Assembly (NCBI GenBank): GCA_021162785.1
Contig: JAGGYA010000018.1
Location: 1-61,924 of the forward strand
DNA from: Candidatus Calescibacteriota bacterium
GTDB lineage: Bacteria > CAIJMQ01 > JAADFP01
Reading direction: 5' to 3'
DNA: 61,924 nt
In this document: positions 17,852 through 27,688 of the stretch, piece after piece
Layout: the number at the start of each line of letters is the position of its first letter
Position numbering within the stretch: the first letter of the stretch is position 1
Notes under the pieces: model-generated
Seen by the model: only the letters and a program-made list of their open reading frames with translations
Database searches by the model: none
What the model was told of the DNA's origin: nothing
Translations under genes and position numbers: made by a program

Positions 17852-20221
17852 TTAACTTTCTGCCACAGCAAGTGAAAGTTCAGAAAGTGTCCAATCTTTC
17901 CCCAGGGCAATTTTTAATACTTCATCCACTGTTTCCGCACCTATAATCTCCAGTTCCTTTTTCACATAGGGTGGGATTTCCACTAAATCCTTTTCATTAT
18001 CCTTAGGGATGATAACCTTCTTTATCCCTCCTCGATGAGCAGCAAGAATCTTTGTCTTTATACCTCCTACAGGAAGGACTTTACCTCTTAAAGTGATTTC
18101 ACCCGTCATAGCCAGTTGATTATCCACGGGAATTTGGGTAAGTGCAGAAGCCATTGCTGTAAGCATGGCCACTCCTGCAGAGGGGCCATCCTTGGGAATT
18201 GCACCTTCAGGCACATGAACATGTATATCCACTTTTTCATAAATTTCCTCATTAATTCCCAACTGCCGAGAACGAGAACGTATGAAACTCAAGGCAGCTT
18301 GTGCTGATTCTTTCATCACTTCACCCAATTTCCCGGTTAATATGAGATTACCTTTACCCTTCATAACCGTTGCTTCTACCGCAAGGATCTCACCACCTGC
18401 TTCTGTCCAGGCTAAACCCATCACTACACCAACTTCTTTTTTAGCTTCTGGGAAGAGATAGCGGAACCGAGGAGGCCCCAGGAACTTTTCCAGCATCTTT
18501 TCTGTCACCCTGAATTTCTTTTTCCTTTTTTTCTCAACCTTTTCTCGGGCTAATTTCCTCAATACAGAGGCAATTTCTCTTTCCAGATTACGCACCCCTG
18601 CTTCTCGCGTATATTCTCTGATTATCTTTCTTATTGCTGCTTCAGAGAAGGTCACCTCACCTTTTTTAAATCCGTGGGCCTTTAATTGCTTAGGAATGAG
18701 GAATTTTTCAGCAATTTTTACTTTTTCCTCCTCAGTATATCCAGAAAATTCTATGACTTCCATGCGGTCAAGAAGAGGAGGGGGGATAGTATAAGTTGTA
18801 TTAGCGGTGGTTATAAACATTACCTGAGAGAGATCAAAGTCTACATCCAAATAATGGTCGTTAAAGGCATGGTTTTGTTCAGGATCTAAAACTTCTAAAA
18901 GGGCAGCAGAAGGGTCGCCACGAAAATCCACACTCATTTTATCCACTTCATCTAAAAGGAAAACTGGGTTCTTCGTTCCCGCTCTCCTCATCCCTTGAAT
19001 GATCTTTCCAGGTAAAGCACCCACATAGGTTCTCCGATGACCTCTAATCTCTGCTTCATCTCTAACACCCCCCAAGGAAACTCTCACAAATTTTCTACCT
19101 AAGGCTCTGGCAATAGATTTGGCCACAGATGTTTTACCTACACCAGGTGGGCCAACAAAACACAGGATGGGACCTTTGGTACTCCGAGCATTCTTCCTCA
19201 CTGCCAAAAATTCAAGCACTCTTTCCTTCACCTTTTCCAATCCATAGTGGTCCTCATCCAGTATACGATGGGCTCTTTTAAGGTCGAGTTTATCTCGAGT
19301 GGCTTCTTTCCAGGGCATGGAAGTTAACCAGTCAAGATAGTTCCTCACTACGGTAGCCTCTGGAGAGAAAGGCATCATTTTGGTAAGTCTTTCCAGTTCA
19401 TTGAGGGCTTTTTTCTTCACTTCTTCAGGCATACCACAGGTATTTATCTTTTCTCTGAAAGCAGCAATCTCAGGATCTTCTTCTCTACCAAGTTCTTTCT
19501 GAATAGCTTTCATCTGCTCTTGAAGATAAAATTCCTTCTGAGTTTTTCCTATCTGTTCTCTAACCCTATCCTGAATACGTTTTTCCAGTTCCAATATTTC
19601 TATCTCACCATTCAAAATTTCAGAGAGTCTTTGGAGTCTTTCCTTAATATTAAATGCTTCCAGTATCTTCTGCTTAGTCTCTACCTTCACTAATATATGG
19701 CTGGCTATCACATCTGCAAGTCTCCTGGGATCTTCTATTTGCTGAACAGTGTTTATAAATTCATCTGGCATTTTGGGATTCAACTTAACATATCTTTCGA
19801 ACTGATCTTTGACAGCTCTGGTAAGGGCTTCCAGTTCCCGAGTGATAAAGGGTGTCTTTTCTTCCCAAACTAAAACTTCTACTTGGAAATATTCATCAGT
19901 CTTTAGAAATCTCTCCACTTTTCCTCTTTTGGCACCTTCCACAAGCAGTTTTATAGTATTGTCGGGAAGTTTTATTACCTGGAGAATATTGGCGATTGTT
20001 CCTACCGTATACAAATCTTCAATAGTGGGATTTTCTTTTGCAGCTTCTTTCTGGGTAAGGAGGAAAATCTTCCTTCCAGATTTCATTGCCTCCGCAACCG
20101 CTCTTATAGATTTTGGTCTTCCTACTAAAAGGGGAACAATCATGTGGGGGAAGATCACTATATCCCTCAATGGGACCATATAGAAGATAGAAGTTCTCGG
20201 AGTATGAAGAACACGTGTCAT
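17852..20221 (-). CDS. lon: ATP-dependent protease Lon (copy 1)
   Basis: A 789-residue LonA protease. An N-terminal substrate-binding domain ([20 protein letters not shown]) and coiled coil precede the AAA+ module with Walker [10 protein letters not shown] at about residues 357-365. The C-terminal protease domain has catalytic Ser681 in [11 protein letters not shown] and the Lys in [10 protein letters not shown] (about 724). It degrades unfolded and regulatory proteins. It starts 3 bases after clpX, placing two AAA+ proteolysis genes in one transcript. A second full-length Lon is encoded at 43846-46185 behind hsp20. No clpP is next to clpX. Confidence 0.96.
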   Translation of the reverse strand: MTRVLHTPRTSIFYMVPLRDIVIFPHMIVPLLVGRPKSIRAVAEAMKSGRKIFLLTQKEAAKENPTIEDLYTVGTIANILQVIKLPDNTIKLLVEGAKRGKVERFLKTDEYFQVEVLVWEEKTPFITRELEALTRAVKDQFERYVKLNPKMPDEFINTVQQIEDPRRLADVIASHILVKVETKQKILEAFNIKERLQRLSEILNGEIEILELEKRIQDRVREQIGKTQKEFYLQEQMKAIQKELGREEDPEIAAFREKINTCGMPEEVKKKALNELERLTKMMPFSPEATVVRNYLDWLTSMPWKEATRDKLDLKRAHRILDEDHYGLEKVKERVLEFLAVRKNARSTKGPILCFVGPPGVGKTSVAKSIARALGRKFVRVSLGGVRDEAEIRGHRRTYVGALPGKIIQGMRRAGTKNPVFLLDEVDKMSVDFRGDPSAALLEVLDPEQNHAFNDHYLDVDFDLSQVMFITTANTTYTIPPPLLDRMEVIEFSGYTEEEKVKIAEKFLIPKQLKAHGFKKGEVTFSEAAIRKIIREYTREAGVRNLEREIASVLRKLAREKVEKKRKKKFRVTEKMLEKFLGPPRFRYLFPEAKKEVGVVMGLAWTEAGGEILAVEATVMKGKGNLILTGKLGEVMKESAQAALSFIRSRSRQLGINEEIYEKVDIHVHVPEGAIPKDGPSAGVAMLTAMASALTQIPVDNQLAMTGEITLRGKVLPVGGIKTKILAAHRGGIKKVIIPKDNEKDLVEIPPYVKKELEIIGAETVDEVLKIALGKDWTLSELSLAVAES

Positions 20222-20223
20222 AC

Positions 20224-21417
20224 TCAGGCTACCTCCTTTGCTTTACATATTTTTTCCTCTAAGAAGTCCTTAGTAATAACAATCTCTTTCTTGTCAAGGG
20301 AGGGAAGTTCATACATTAAGTCTACCATTGCTTCCTCCATTATCCCCCTCAAACCCCTTGCACCTGCACCCTTCTTCATAGCTATTTCAGCAATGAATTT
20401 TAACGCTTCCTCCTCAAAAACGAGGTTCACTCCCTCCATCCTGAAATACTCCTGATACTGTTTTACCAGTGCATTTTTGGGTTCTTTGAGGATCCTCACC
20501 AGATCCTCCCTTGTAAGAGGGTGTAAAGAAGCAATCACTGGAAGTCTCCCAATGAATTCCGGTATCATTCCGAATTTTATCAAATCCTCAGGCTCTACAA
20601 ACTCTAAGAGCCTTCTCCTATCGATCTTCCTATGAAGATCTTTTACAAATCCAAGTGATTTCTTCCCAATTCTTTTTTCGATTATCTCCTCCAGTCCTAC
20701 AAAGGTTCCTCCGCAGATAAACAATATATTTGTGGTATCCACTTGGATAAACTGCTGATAAGGATGTTTTCTTCCTCCCTGGGGAGGAACATTGGCAATG
20801 GTTCCCTCAAGAATTTTAAGCAACCCCTGTTGAACTCCTTCTCCCGAAACATCGCGGGTTATAGAAGGTGATTCGCCCTTCCTGGCAATCTTATCTATTT
20901 CATCTATATATACTATCCCCCGCTGTGCTCTTTCCACATCGAAATTTGAAGCCTGTAGCAACCTAAGAATCACATTTTCCACATCTTCCCCCACATAACC
21001 TGCTTCTGTAAGTGTAGTTGCATCAGCCATAGCAAAAGGAACATGCAATATCTTTGCCAGAGTCTTAGCTAATAGTGTCTTCCCACATCCGGTAGGCCCA
21101 ATGAGTAAAATGTTTGATTTTTCCAGTTCCACCTCTTTCCTCTTCATATAAACCCTTTTGTAATGGTTATAAACTGCAACAGCAAGGACTTTTTTCGCTT
21201 TTTCTTGACCAACCACATATTCATCCAATCCCTTTTTTATTTCTTTTGGCGAGGGAATGTGGGGGAGGGGAGTATCTATTTTCTCTTCCTCACCTAAGAT
21301 GGTTAAGCAGAGTTTCACGCAAGAATCACAAATATAAACTCCTGGCCCGGAAATTAATTTCTTCACCTCTTTTTGACTTCTTCCACAGAAAGAACAATAA
21401 GGATAAGCAAACTTCAT
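20224..21417 (-). CDS. clpX: ATP-dependent Clp protease ATP-binding subunit ClpX
   Basis: A 397-residue ClpX. The N-terminal zinc domain has Cys8, Cys11, Cys30 and Cys33. The AAA+ core carries Walker [15 protein letters not shown], Walker [10 protein letters not shown] and the RKSE-like sensor region; the pore and IGF-like loop (here KSLGF nearby) fit the family. ClpX unfolds substrates for ClpP. clpP and tig, its usual neighbours, are absent here, so ClpP must be encoded elsewhere if present. Confidence 0.96.
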   Translation of the reverse strand: MKFAYPYCSFCGRSQKEVKKLISGPGVYICDSCVKLCLTILGEEEKIDTPLPHIPSPKEIKKGLDEYVVGQEKAKKVLAVAVYNHYKRVYMKRKEVELEKSNILLIGPTGCGKTLLAKTLAKILHVPFAMADATTLTEAGYVGEDVENVILRLLQASNFDVERAQRGIVYIDEIDKIARKGESPSITRDVSGEGVQQGLLKILEGTIANVPPQGGRKHPYQQFIQVDTTNILFICGGTFVGLEEIIEKRIGKKSLGFVKDLHRKIDRRRLLEFVEPEDLIKFGMIPEFIGRLPVIASLHPLTREDLVRILKEPKNALVKQYQEYFRMEGVNLVFEEEALKFIAEIAMKKGAGARGLRGIMEEAMVDLMYELPSLDKKEIVITKDFLEEKICKAKEVA

Positions 21418-21421
21418 TTAG

Positions 21422-21970
21422 TTACTCCTCTTCTTCCTTTGTTAATTTTTCTGGTCGGGGTGGAGAAAGTCTTACAATATGAACCCTAACCTGCGAAAGT
21501 GAGGTGATACCCAGCGTATCTTTCAAATAGGAGGAGACCCTTTCCTGCAATCCATTGGTTAACCGGGGGATATTCTCCTCCTCTTCCACTTCTGCAGTTA
21601 TGGTTACATTTAATCCTCCTCTCCCCTCCCCCAGTTTTGCTCTCACCTTTTTAACTCCCCTTATTTCTCCTGTAACCATCCTTTTTAAATAGTCTTCCAG
21701 AGCAGAATAGGAAATTTTCACCTCACCTAAGGGATTTTCAAAAGATACAGCAGGTTCCTGTCTAAGTAATTTCCCTCCAGTATAAACCTCACCCAGAGCC
21801 AAAAGGACAAAGAATGCACCCACAATTCCCACTATCCATTTACCTTCTTCTGCAAAGTAGTTCACTATTGTAGAAGATAGTAAGTTGGAAGCATAGAGAA
21901 GAGCCATAACTCCAAGGGCAAGGAGAATCGCAGTGGAAATCACCACCATAAAATAAGTGTATGCCCTCAT
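21422..21970 (-). CDS. amaP: AmaP/Asp23-related alkaline shock membrane protein
   Basis: A 182-residue protein with two N-terminal transmembrane helices (about 8-30 and 44-64). A cytoplasmic Asp23-like domain follows (VKISYSALEDYLKRMVTGEIRGVKKVRAKL ... LNVTITAEVEEEENIPRL ... VRVHI). This is the AmaP architecture, known from Gram-positive bacteria as a membrane anchor for Asp23 in envelope stress. Its place between accC and clpX resembles clusters in which an Asp23 gene follows accC. The biochemical role is unknown. Confidence 0.8.
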   Translation of the reverse strand: MRAYTYFMVVISTAILLALGVMALLYASNLLSSTIVNYFAEEGKWIVGIVGAFFVLLALGEVYTGGKLLRQEPAVSFENPLGEVKISYSALEDYLKRMVTGEIRGVKKVRAKLGEGRGGLNVTITAEVEEEENIPRLTNGLQERVSSYLKDTLGITSLSQVRVHIVRLSPPRPEKLTKEEEE

Positions 21971-21982
21971 AATTCACCCCCT

Positions 21983-23326
21983 TTACTTAATTATAACTCT
22001 ATCTAAAAGTGAGGAATAGTCAAGGCCTTCACGGAAATCAGGTTCATTTAATATACGAAGATGGAAAGGTATGGTGGTGTGTATCCCTTCTATAACATAC
22101 TCTGAGAGGGCTCTGCACATTCTATCAATTGCTTCCTCTCTGGTCTTTCCCCAGGTAATAACTTTACTGATGAGGGAATCGTAATAAGGTGGAATTGTAT
22201 AACCTTCGTAAAGATGGCTATCTACCCGTATAAAAGGACCACCCGGAGGTATGTATTTTGTAACTTTACCAGTGGAAGGGAGGAAATCTTGATCAGGGTC
22301 TTCTGCATTTATACGACATTCTATTGCCCACCCCACCATCTTCACATCTTCCTGAGTGAAAGAAATTGACTCACCAGCAGCAATTCTTACTTGCTCCTTC
22401 ACCAGGTCAAAACCAGTTATCATCTCCGTAACAGGATGTTCTACCTGCAGACGAGTATTCATCTCCATAAAGTAAAAATTTCCTTCTCTATCTACAAGGA
22501 ATTCAATGGTTCCTGCTCCTTCATATCCAATAGCTCCTGCTGCTTTGACTGCTGCTTCTCCCAGTTTTTTTCTTAATTCTTCATCCACTATTGGAGAAGG
22601 GGATTCTTCTATCAATTTCTGGTATCTCCTTTGAATACTGCAGTCTCTTTCCCCTAAGAAGACAATGTTTCCATGTTTATCTGCTAAGATTTGAACTTCT
22701 ACATGTCTTGGATTTTCTATATATTTTTCAATATACACCCCAGGATTACCAAAGGCAGCTTCCGCTTCCCTCTGTGCAGTATGGAAGATACTTACCAATT
22801 TCCCATCATTATGTGCTATCCTCATCCCCTTCCCTCCACCACCTGCTTGTGCCTTAACCATTACCGGATACCCCAGAGAACGTGCTACCTTTATTGCTTC
22901 TTCTGGAGTTTCTACCACTCCCTCGCTTCCAGGAATCACTGGAATTCCCGCCTCTTTCATAGTTTTTCTTGCCTCCACTTTATCTCCCATTTTTCTAATT
23001 GCTTCAGGTGGAGGACCTATGAACACAATGTTGCAGGAAGCACATACTTCTGCAAAGTGTGCATTTTCAGCAAGGAATCCATACCCTGGATGTATGGCTT
23101 CCGCATCCGCAACTTCAGCTGCACTGATTATCCGAGCCATGTTCAGGTAGCTTTCAGAAGTTTGGGGTGGGCCAATGCAGATAGCTTCGTCAGCCATACG
23201 AACATGGAGAGAATCTCTATCTGCTTCCGAGAAAACAGCAATGGAGGTAATGTCCATTTCTTTGAGTGTTCTAATTATTCGTAAGGCAATTTCCCCCCGA
23301 TTGGCCACTAAAACACGGGAAAACAT
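21983..23326 (-). CDS. accC: Acetyl-CoA carboxylase, biotin carboxylase subunit
   Basis: A 447-residue AccC. It carboxylates the biotin on AccB using ATP and bicarbonate, the first step of fatty acid synthesis. It has the N-terminal [17 protein letters not shown], the ATP-grasp glycine loop [13 protein letters not shown], the catalytic [13 protein letters not shown] and [16 protein letters not shown]. Length is normal. accA and accD are not in the window. It starts 7 bases after accB. Confidence 0.96.
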   Translation of the reverse strand: MFSRVLVANRGEIALRIIRTLKEMDITSIAVFSEADRDSLHVRMADEAICIGPPQTSESYLNMARIISAAEVADAEAIHPGYGFLAENAHFAEVCASCNIVFIGPPPEAIRKMGDKVEARKTMKEAGIPVIPGSEGVVETPEEAIKVARSLGYPVMVKAQAGGGGKGMRIAHNDGKLVSIFHTAQREAEAAFGNPGVYIEKYIENPRHVEVQILADKHGNIVFLGERDCSIQRRYQKLIEESPSPIVDEELRKKLGEAAVKAAGAIGYEGAGTIEFLVDREGNFYFMEMNTRLQVEHPVTEMITGFDLVKEQVRIAAGESISFTQEDVKMVGWAIECRINAEDPDQDFLPSTGKVTKYIPPGGPFIRVDSHLYEGYTIPPYYDSLISKVITWGKTREEAIDRMCRALSEYVIEGIHTTIPFHLRILNEPDFREGLDYSSLLDRVIIK

Positions 23327-23333
23327 ACTCAGT

Positions 23334-23780
23334 TTAAATAGGCTCTACTAAGAAAAGGGGTTGGCCATACTCTACTGCCTCACCATTTTCTACTAAAATT
23401 TTTTTAATCCTTCCTCTCACTTCTGCTTTTATCTCATTCATGATTTTCATGGCTTCTATTATGCAGACCACATCGTCTTCTTTAACTTCATCACCCACTT
23501 CTACAAAAGGAGGTGCATCTGGAGCAGGTGCACGATAGAAAGTACCTACCATAGGAGAGTTGATAGTGATGAGGCCCTCTTCTTCCATTTCATCCTTTTT
23601 TTCTTCCTTTGGAGGAGAGGAAATTGAAGGTTGCAGGGAGGGCAAGGTTAAATTTACCTCTTGAAGACTCCCCTTCTTCAATCTTATTCTTATACCCTCA
23701 TGTTCAACTTCAAGTTCAGAAAGGGATGTCTTCTCAAAAAATCTAACCAATTTCCTTAATTCTTTAAAATCTACAATCAT
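23334..23780 (-). CDS. accB: Acetyl-CoA carboxylase biotin carboxyl carrier protein
   Basis: A 148-residue BCCP. The N-terminal helix pair, a Ser/Pro/Glu-rich linker (about 48-68) and a biotinyl domain are visible. The biotin attachment site is Lys112 in [11 protein letters not shown]. It works with AccC encoded next. Confidence 0.95.
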   Translation of the reverse strand: MIVDFKELRKLVRFFEKTSLSELEVEHEGIRIRLKKGSLQEVNLTLPSLQPSISSPPKEEKKDEMEEEGLITINSPMVGTFYRAPAPDAPPFVEVGDEVKEDDVVCIIEAMKIMNEIKAEVRGRIKKILVENGEAVEYGQPLFLVEPI

Positions 23781-23816
23781 AAGAAGATTTTACCATATAC
23801 ACTTACACAATTCAGG

Positions 23817-24392
23817 TCAATCTTTTACTCTCTCCACATACTTTCCTGAACGAGTATCTACTTTTATTATATCCCCCGGTTGGATAAAAAGAGGAACTTG
23901 AAGAGTAAATCCTGTCTCCAGAGTAGCAGGTTTAGAACCTCCGGATGCAGTATCTCCTTTAACCCCTGGAGGAGTGCTCTCTACCTTTAACTCCACAAAT
24001 TTTGGTAAAGATACCCCCAGTATTTCTTCTCCACTCTTTAAAAGCTTCAGGGTATCTCCTTCTTTTACAAATTTAAGCATTTCTTCTACCTTCTCCTGAG
24101 GAAGTGTATATTCTTCAAAGGTCTCCATATCCATAAAGTAAAAAATCTCCCCTTTTCTGTACAGGAATTGCACAGGTATCTCTTCCACTATCAGTTTACC
24201 CACCCTTTCTTCACTTCTTAAGGTAAGAGTATCCGTTTCTCCTCCTTCTACGGAGCGAACCTTGAGTTTCATAAAAGCTCCACCTTTACCGGGTTGAACA
24301 TGCTGATGATCAAGGACTTCATAAATTTTCCCTTGATGAATGAAACGGTCACCCACTCTTAAATCATTTGCATTAATAACCACAGATTCCAT
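23817..24392 (-). CDS. efp: Translation elongation factor P
   Basis: A 191-residue EF-P with three beta-barrel domains. It rescues ribosomes stalled at proline runs. The tip loop is QPGKGGAF with Lys36 at the position that is modified in some bacteria; no modification gene (epmA, earP, ymfI type) is seen nearby. The start codon lies inside the 3' end of the peptidase gene (20-base overlap) with a good ribosome site GGGGAGGAG. Confidence 0.96.
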   Translation of the reverse strand: MESVVINANDLRVGDRFIHQGKIYEVLDHQHVQPGKGGAFMKLKVRSVEGGETDTLTLRSEERVGKLIVEEIPVQFLYRKGEIFYFMDMETFEEYTLPQEKVEEMLKFVKEGDTLKLLKSGEEILGVSLPKFVELKVESTPPGVKGDTASGGSKPATLETGFTLQVPLFIQPGDIIKVDTRSGKYVERVKD

Positions 24393-25437
24393 TTTTCTCC
24401 TCCCCTATTTTTACTGGTTTACCCTTCTCATTTATGTAAACCATTATTTCCTTCCTTATCCCACCTTCTCCAGGGAAATAGAGGCCAGGTTCTATGGTGA
24501 AAACCATTCCTACCCGAAATTTCCCCTTTTCTCTCCAGGAGAGATAAGGTCTTTCATGCACCTCAATCCCCACACCATGACCCAAGGCATGAAGAAAATT
24601 TTCTCTAACTCTATTCTTCTGGAAAAATGAAGAGATCTCCTGGAATACTTCCTTAACTTCTTTCCCCGGTTCGATTAGAGAAATGGCCCTTTCTATTGCT
24701 TCATCTATTAAATTTTCCCGCTCTTTCCACTTTCTACTTTGGCTCCCAAGGAAAAAGGTAAGGGTAATGTCAGAACAGTAACCCTCAACTTTTGCTCCTA
24801 TATCCACAATCAGCGGTCCTTTTTCTATTATGTCCTTTTGAGGTCGTGCATGGGGTAAAGAGGAATTTCCTCCTGAAGCCACAATGGGAGGGAAGGGGAG
24901 AGTATCAGAGCCCTTTTTCCTCAAAAGATACTCAATCTCTATGGCTAAGTCTCTTTCACTTAAAAATTCATTTAAATAAATGGGCACTTCCTTCATTACA
25001 TCTTGAGCTATTTTAACCGCTTTAAATATTCTATTTAGTTCATCTTTATCTTTGCACATCCTCTCTTCTTCTACCCATCCACTTGTTCCCTTCCATTTTA
25101 TTTTCCTAAATTTGTTAAGTTCCTTCCTCATTTTCACACTTATATGCTCTTCCTCAAAAGCAATTGTAGAGATTTTTAACTCTTTTACTTTCTCTTTCAA
25201 TTTGGAGAGTAAGTCCTTCTCCACACCCACAAATTTCCATTCTTCTTCTCCATTTTTTTGGGGAAGATAACGATAATCAGTAAATAGAAAGCCCTCCCCT
25301 TTCAGGAGGAGAAAAGCACCTTCACACTCAAAACCAGTTAAATAAAAAAGGTGGGGAGAATAAAGAGTAAGAAAAGCATCCGCACCTTCTTCCTTAAGCC
25401 TCTCTCTCAGTTTCTCTCTTCTTTTAAAGAAGTTCAT
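24373..25437 (-). CDS. Xaa-Pro aminopeptidase / M24 metallopeptidase
   Basis: A creatinase-fold peptidase of 354 residues from the chosen start. The N-terminal domain (DAFLTLYSPHLFYLTGFECEGAFLL) is followed by the pita-bread domain. Its metal ligands appear in VDIGAKVEGYCSDITLTFF, HALGHGVGIEVHERPYL, FTIEPGLYFPG and GGIRKEIMVY. It removes an N-terminal residue before proline. An ATG ten codons upstream (25467) is in frame, but the predicted -10 box covers it, so 25437 is preferred; neither has a Shine-Dalgarno. The gene leads the efp-accBC-clpX-lon-rpmH run. Pairing with efp is common in bacteria. Confidence 0.9.
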   Translation of the reverse strand: MNFFKRREKLRERLKEEGADAFLTLYSPHLFYLTGFECEGAFLLLKGEGFLFTDYRYLPQKNGEEEWKFVGVEKDLLSKLKEKVKELKISTIAFEEEHISVKMRKELNKFRKIKWKGTSGWVEEERMCKDKDELNRIFKAVKIAQDVMKEVPIYLNEFLSERDLAIEIEYLLRKKGSDTLPFPPIVASGGNSSLPHARPQKDIIEKGPLIVDIGAKVEGYCSDITLTFFLGSQSRKWKERENLIDEAIERAISLIEPGKEVKEVFQEISSFFQKNRVRENFLHALGHGVGIEVHERPYLSWREKGKFRVGMVFTIEPGLYFPGEGGIRKEIMVYINEKGKPVKIGEEKNGICGY

Positions 25438-25457
25438 AAAGGATGGATACTTGGCCG

Positions 25458-25490
25458 ATTTTACCATATTTTTGGAGATTAAGGTAAAAT
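25458..25490. promoter_or_regulatory. Symmetric divergent promoter, peptidase / NIF3 gene
   Basis: A perfect inverted repeat, ATTTTACC (25458-25465) and GGTAAAAT (25483-25490), with 17 bases between. Each outer arm supplies a TAAAAT -10 and each opposite arm a TTACC(A/T) -35 at 18-base spacing, for transcription outward in both directions. For the + gene the start would fall at the ATG (25498) itself. Confidence 0.5.
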
Positions 25491-25497
25491 TAAAGGG

Positions 25498-26247
25498 ATG
25501 CTAAAAGAAATCTGTGACTTCTTAGATGATTATTTGCGTATAAAAGATATCCCTGATGACAGCCTCAATGGATTACAAGTAGAGAATTCGGGAAGAGTCT
25601 CCATTATTGGAGTAGCTGTAGATGCCAGTTTACAGACCTTCTTAGAAGCTAAAAGGAGAGGGGTAAATCTTTTGATCGTTCATCATGGATTATTTTGGAA
25701 GGAATTAAAACCATTGAAAGGTAATCTCTACCGCAGAATCAAGGTGTTAGTGGAAGGAGATATAGCACTTTATGCTGCCCATCTTCCCTTGGATAAACAT
25801 CCGGAGGTAGGAAACAATGCGGTAGGGATAAAAAGTCTTGGATGGGTAATGGAGGGAGAATTTGGAGAATACCGGGGAGTGAAAATTGGGTATAAGTTCA
25901 GTTTACCTGAACCAAAAAGTATAGGTGAAGTTAAAAAACTGATTGAGAAAAATTTTGGTAGAAGAGTTGTGGCATGGGAGTTCGGGAAGGGAACTATAAA
26001 AAAGGGAGCTTTTGTTTCGGGCTCTGCCCTCTCCCTTCTTCCAGAGGTAATAGAGGAGAAATTGGATATTTTTATTACGGGAGAACCTTCTCATTCCTGG
26101 TTTTGGGAGGCAAAGGAAGGGAAGATTAATGTGGTCTTTGCAGGTCATTACTACACAGAAACCTTAGGGATTAAAGCATTGGGCAATTTACTTTCTCAAA
26201 AATTTTCCCTTCCTTTAGAAATCATTGAATTACCTACGGGGTATTGA
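25498..26247 (+). CDS. NIF3-like dinuclear metal-centre protein (GTP cyclohydrolase I type 2 family)
   Basis: A 249-residue NIF3/YbgI family protein. Metal-binding residues sit in IVHHGLFW, the YAAHLPLD segment and the late AGHYYTETLG. The family forms hexameric rings with a di-metal site; the physiological reaction is not settled. The ATG has no Shine-Dalgarno and directly follows the predicted -10 box, so the message is likely leaderless. Confidence 0.93.
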   Translation: MLKEICDFLDDYLRIKDIPDDSLNGLQVENSGRVSIIGVAVDASLQTFLEAKRRGVNLLIVHHGLFWKELKPLKGNLYRRIKVLVEGDIALYAAHLPLDKHPEVGNNAVGIKSLGWVMEGEFGEYRGVKIGYKFSLPEPKSIGEVKKLIEKNFGRRVVAWEFGKGTIKKGAFVSGSALSLLPEVIEEKLDIFITGEPSHSWFWEAKEGKINVVFAGHYYTETLGIKALGNLLSQKFSLPLEIIELPTGY

Positions 26248-26248
26248 G

Positions 26249-26911
26249 ATGACTTTCCTGCTCTCCATCTTTATCATTATTGGGGTCTCTTATCTAATAG
26301 TCAGGATTGCCACCGTAGCCCTTACTCTTACGGGTATGGACGAAGAGAAAGCCAGATTTCAAGCTCTATCTGCATTTACCGGGACTGGATTTACCACTAC
26401 AGAAGCTGAGATTGTTGTTAAGCACCCGGTAAGGAGAAAAATTGTAATGACTTTAATGGTGCTGGGTAATGCAGGTCTGGCCTCAGTCATAGCCTCCTTA
26501 ATCCTTTCTTTCGCCCGGGGAGGTCTTCTCCAGGGGATATTAAAATTAGGTATCTTAGGTGCGGGTTTACTTATTATGTATAGAGTTGCCTGCCATAAAG
26601 GACTCACAAAAAGGGTTACAGAAAGGATAAAGAGTAGACTTTCCCGTTATCCCTCCTTTACACGTCCCATGTGGGAAGAAGTTCTGCATCTGGCTGAGGA
26701 ATATGGACTGGTGGAAGTTCTGGTTAAGGAAGGTATGGATATAGCAAACCATTCTATTGGTGAATTAAGGCTAAGAGAAAAAGGTATCTTAGTTTTAATG
26801 ATAGAAAGGGGAAGGAGAGTAATTCCTGTCCCTGGGCCCCAAAATAAACTCAGACCTGGGGATAGAATTATCTGTTTCGGTAAACTGGAAGTACTGCAGA
26901 GTATTTCCTAA
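26249..26911 (+). CDS. Membrane protein with RCK_C (TrkA C-terminal) domain
   Basis: A 220-residue protein from the ATG at 26249. The upstream TTG in the same frame would overlap the NIF3 gene and has no better ribosome site. Two or three hydrophobic segments (about 4-26, 66-88, 92-108) surround a conserved GTGFTTTEAE, reminiscent of the P-loop/filter sequence of K+ transport proteins. The C-terminal 75 residues form an RCK_C/TrkA_C ligand-binding domain (GELRLREKGILVLMIERG, NKLRPGDRIICFG). Such proteins are probably regulators or parts of ion channels; function is unknown. The gene follows NIF3 by one base and its stop overlaps that of the opposite BON-like gene. Confidence 0.8.
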   Translation: MTFLLSIFIIIGVSYLIVRIATVALTLTGMDEEKARFQALSAFTGTGFTTTEAEIVVKHPVRRKIVMTLMVLGNAGLASVIASLILSFARGGLLQGILKLGILGAGLLIMYRVACHKGLTKRVTERIKSRLSRYPSFTRPMWEEVLHLAEEYGLVEVLVKEGMDIANHSIGELRLREKGILVLMIERGRRVIPVPGPQNKLRPGDRIICFGKLEVLQSIS

Positions 26912-27150
26912 AATGCACGCTGTCTTATATTCCAGACCACATCTTCAACATCCGGGATTTTTCTTATCTCCTTATCTAATCGAGCAATCTCTACCCCTGA
27001 GACAGGTGATTCATCCCTTATATGGATAAGCTTACCACTTATGTATACAACCCCTTTTACCGTCTGGTGTTTCACATGCTTCAAATCAATGTAATTCTTT
27101 ACAAAAAGACCCCGAACCCGCAAATCAATCTTTAAATCTCTTGCTGACAT
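26908..27150 (-). CDS. Small BON-like protein
   Basis: An 80-residue protein. The pattern VKHQTVKGVVYISGKLI, followed by a helix (IARLDKEIRKIPDVEDVVWNI), matches a single BON-like alpha/beta repeat without signal peptide. BON domains bind phospholipid or act as adaptors. It follows the pseudopilin after 8 bases in the same operon, so a link to pilus or secretion machinery is possible but unproven. The first frame ATG at 27150 follows AAGGATAT. Confidence 0.6.
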   Translation of the reverse strand: MSARDLKIDLRVRGLFVKNYIDLKHVKHQTVKGVVYISGKLIHIRDESPVSGVEIARLDKEIRKIPDVEDVVWNIRQRAF

Positions 27151-27158
27151 ATCCTTCT

Positions 27159-27671
27159 TTAAGGGCCAGTAATATAAATATTGTCAGAGCCACCATTTAA
27201 ATAATCTGTGTAAGCATTTATAAAATTATTAGCACCATTATCAGAACCATCTTCCCCCACGGAAAACATTATCCAAGAATCAGCAAGAACATCCTCTCCC
27301 ACACCTGTTCCATCTCCCCCGTCCATATTCCCATCATGGCTGGAATAATAGCGATAAGGGTTGGCGGGATCAAAGGGATCTCGAGGTATTCTATCAGTAG
27401 AAAAATATCCGTGGACAAGTAACTTATAGAGTGCATTATTACTTTTTCCATGATCTGCTTTTACATGCATATCGTAATTACTGGGGAATCCACCAAAATC
27501 CGTATAGTAAGCCATAAGAGCGACTCTTAAATTATTCATTTCTGTTTTTGCTTTAGCCATTCGGGCACGGATCCTTGCTTTATTCAGGGTGGGGAGTAGA
27601 ATCCCTGCTAACATTCCCAGAATGGCAATTACTGTCAAAAGCTCCATTAATGTAAATCCTTTTTTCCTCAT
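27159..27671 (-). CDS. Pseudopilin, GspG-like
   Basis: A 170-residue pilin-like protein. A very short leader MRKKG5|FTLME is followed by the usual hydrophobic helix (LLTVIAILGMLAGILLPTL). Residues 40-110 resemble the major pseudopilin of type II secretion (MNNLRVALMAYYTDFGGFPSN, ...DRIPRDPFDPANPYRYYSS). The C-terminal region is rich in Asp, Asn and Gly (SVGEDGSDNGANN), like a calcium loop. Start ATG with strong GGAGGTGAG. It sits behind argB, away from any secretion genes in the window. Confidence 0.88.
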   Translation of the reverse strand: MRKKGFTLMELLTVIAILGMLAGILLPTLNKARIRARMAKAKTEMNNLRVALMAYYTDFGGFPSNYDMHVKADHGKSNNALYKLLVHGYFSTDRIPRDPFDPANPYRYYSSHDGNMDGGDGTGVGEDVLADSWIMFSVGEDGSDNGANNFINAYTDYLNGGSDNIYITGP

Positions 27672-27688
27672 TTTCTCACCTCCGTAGG

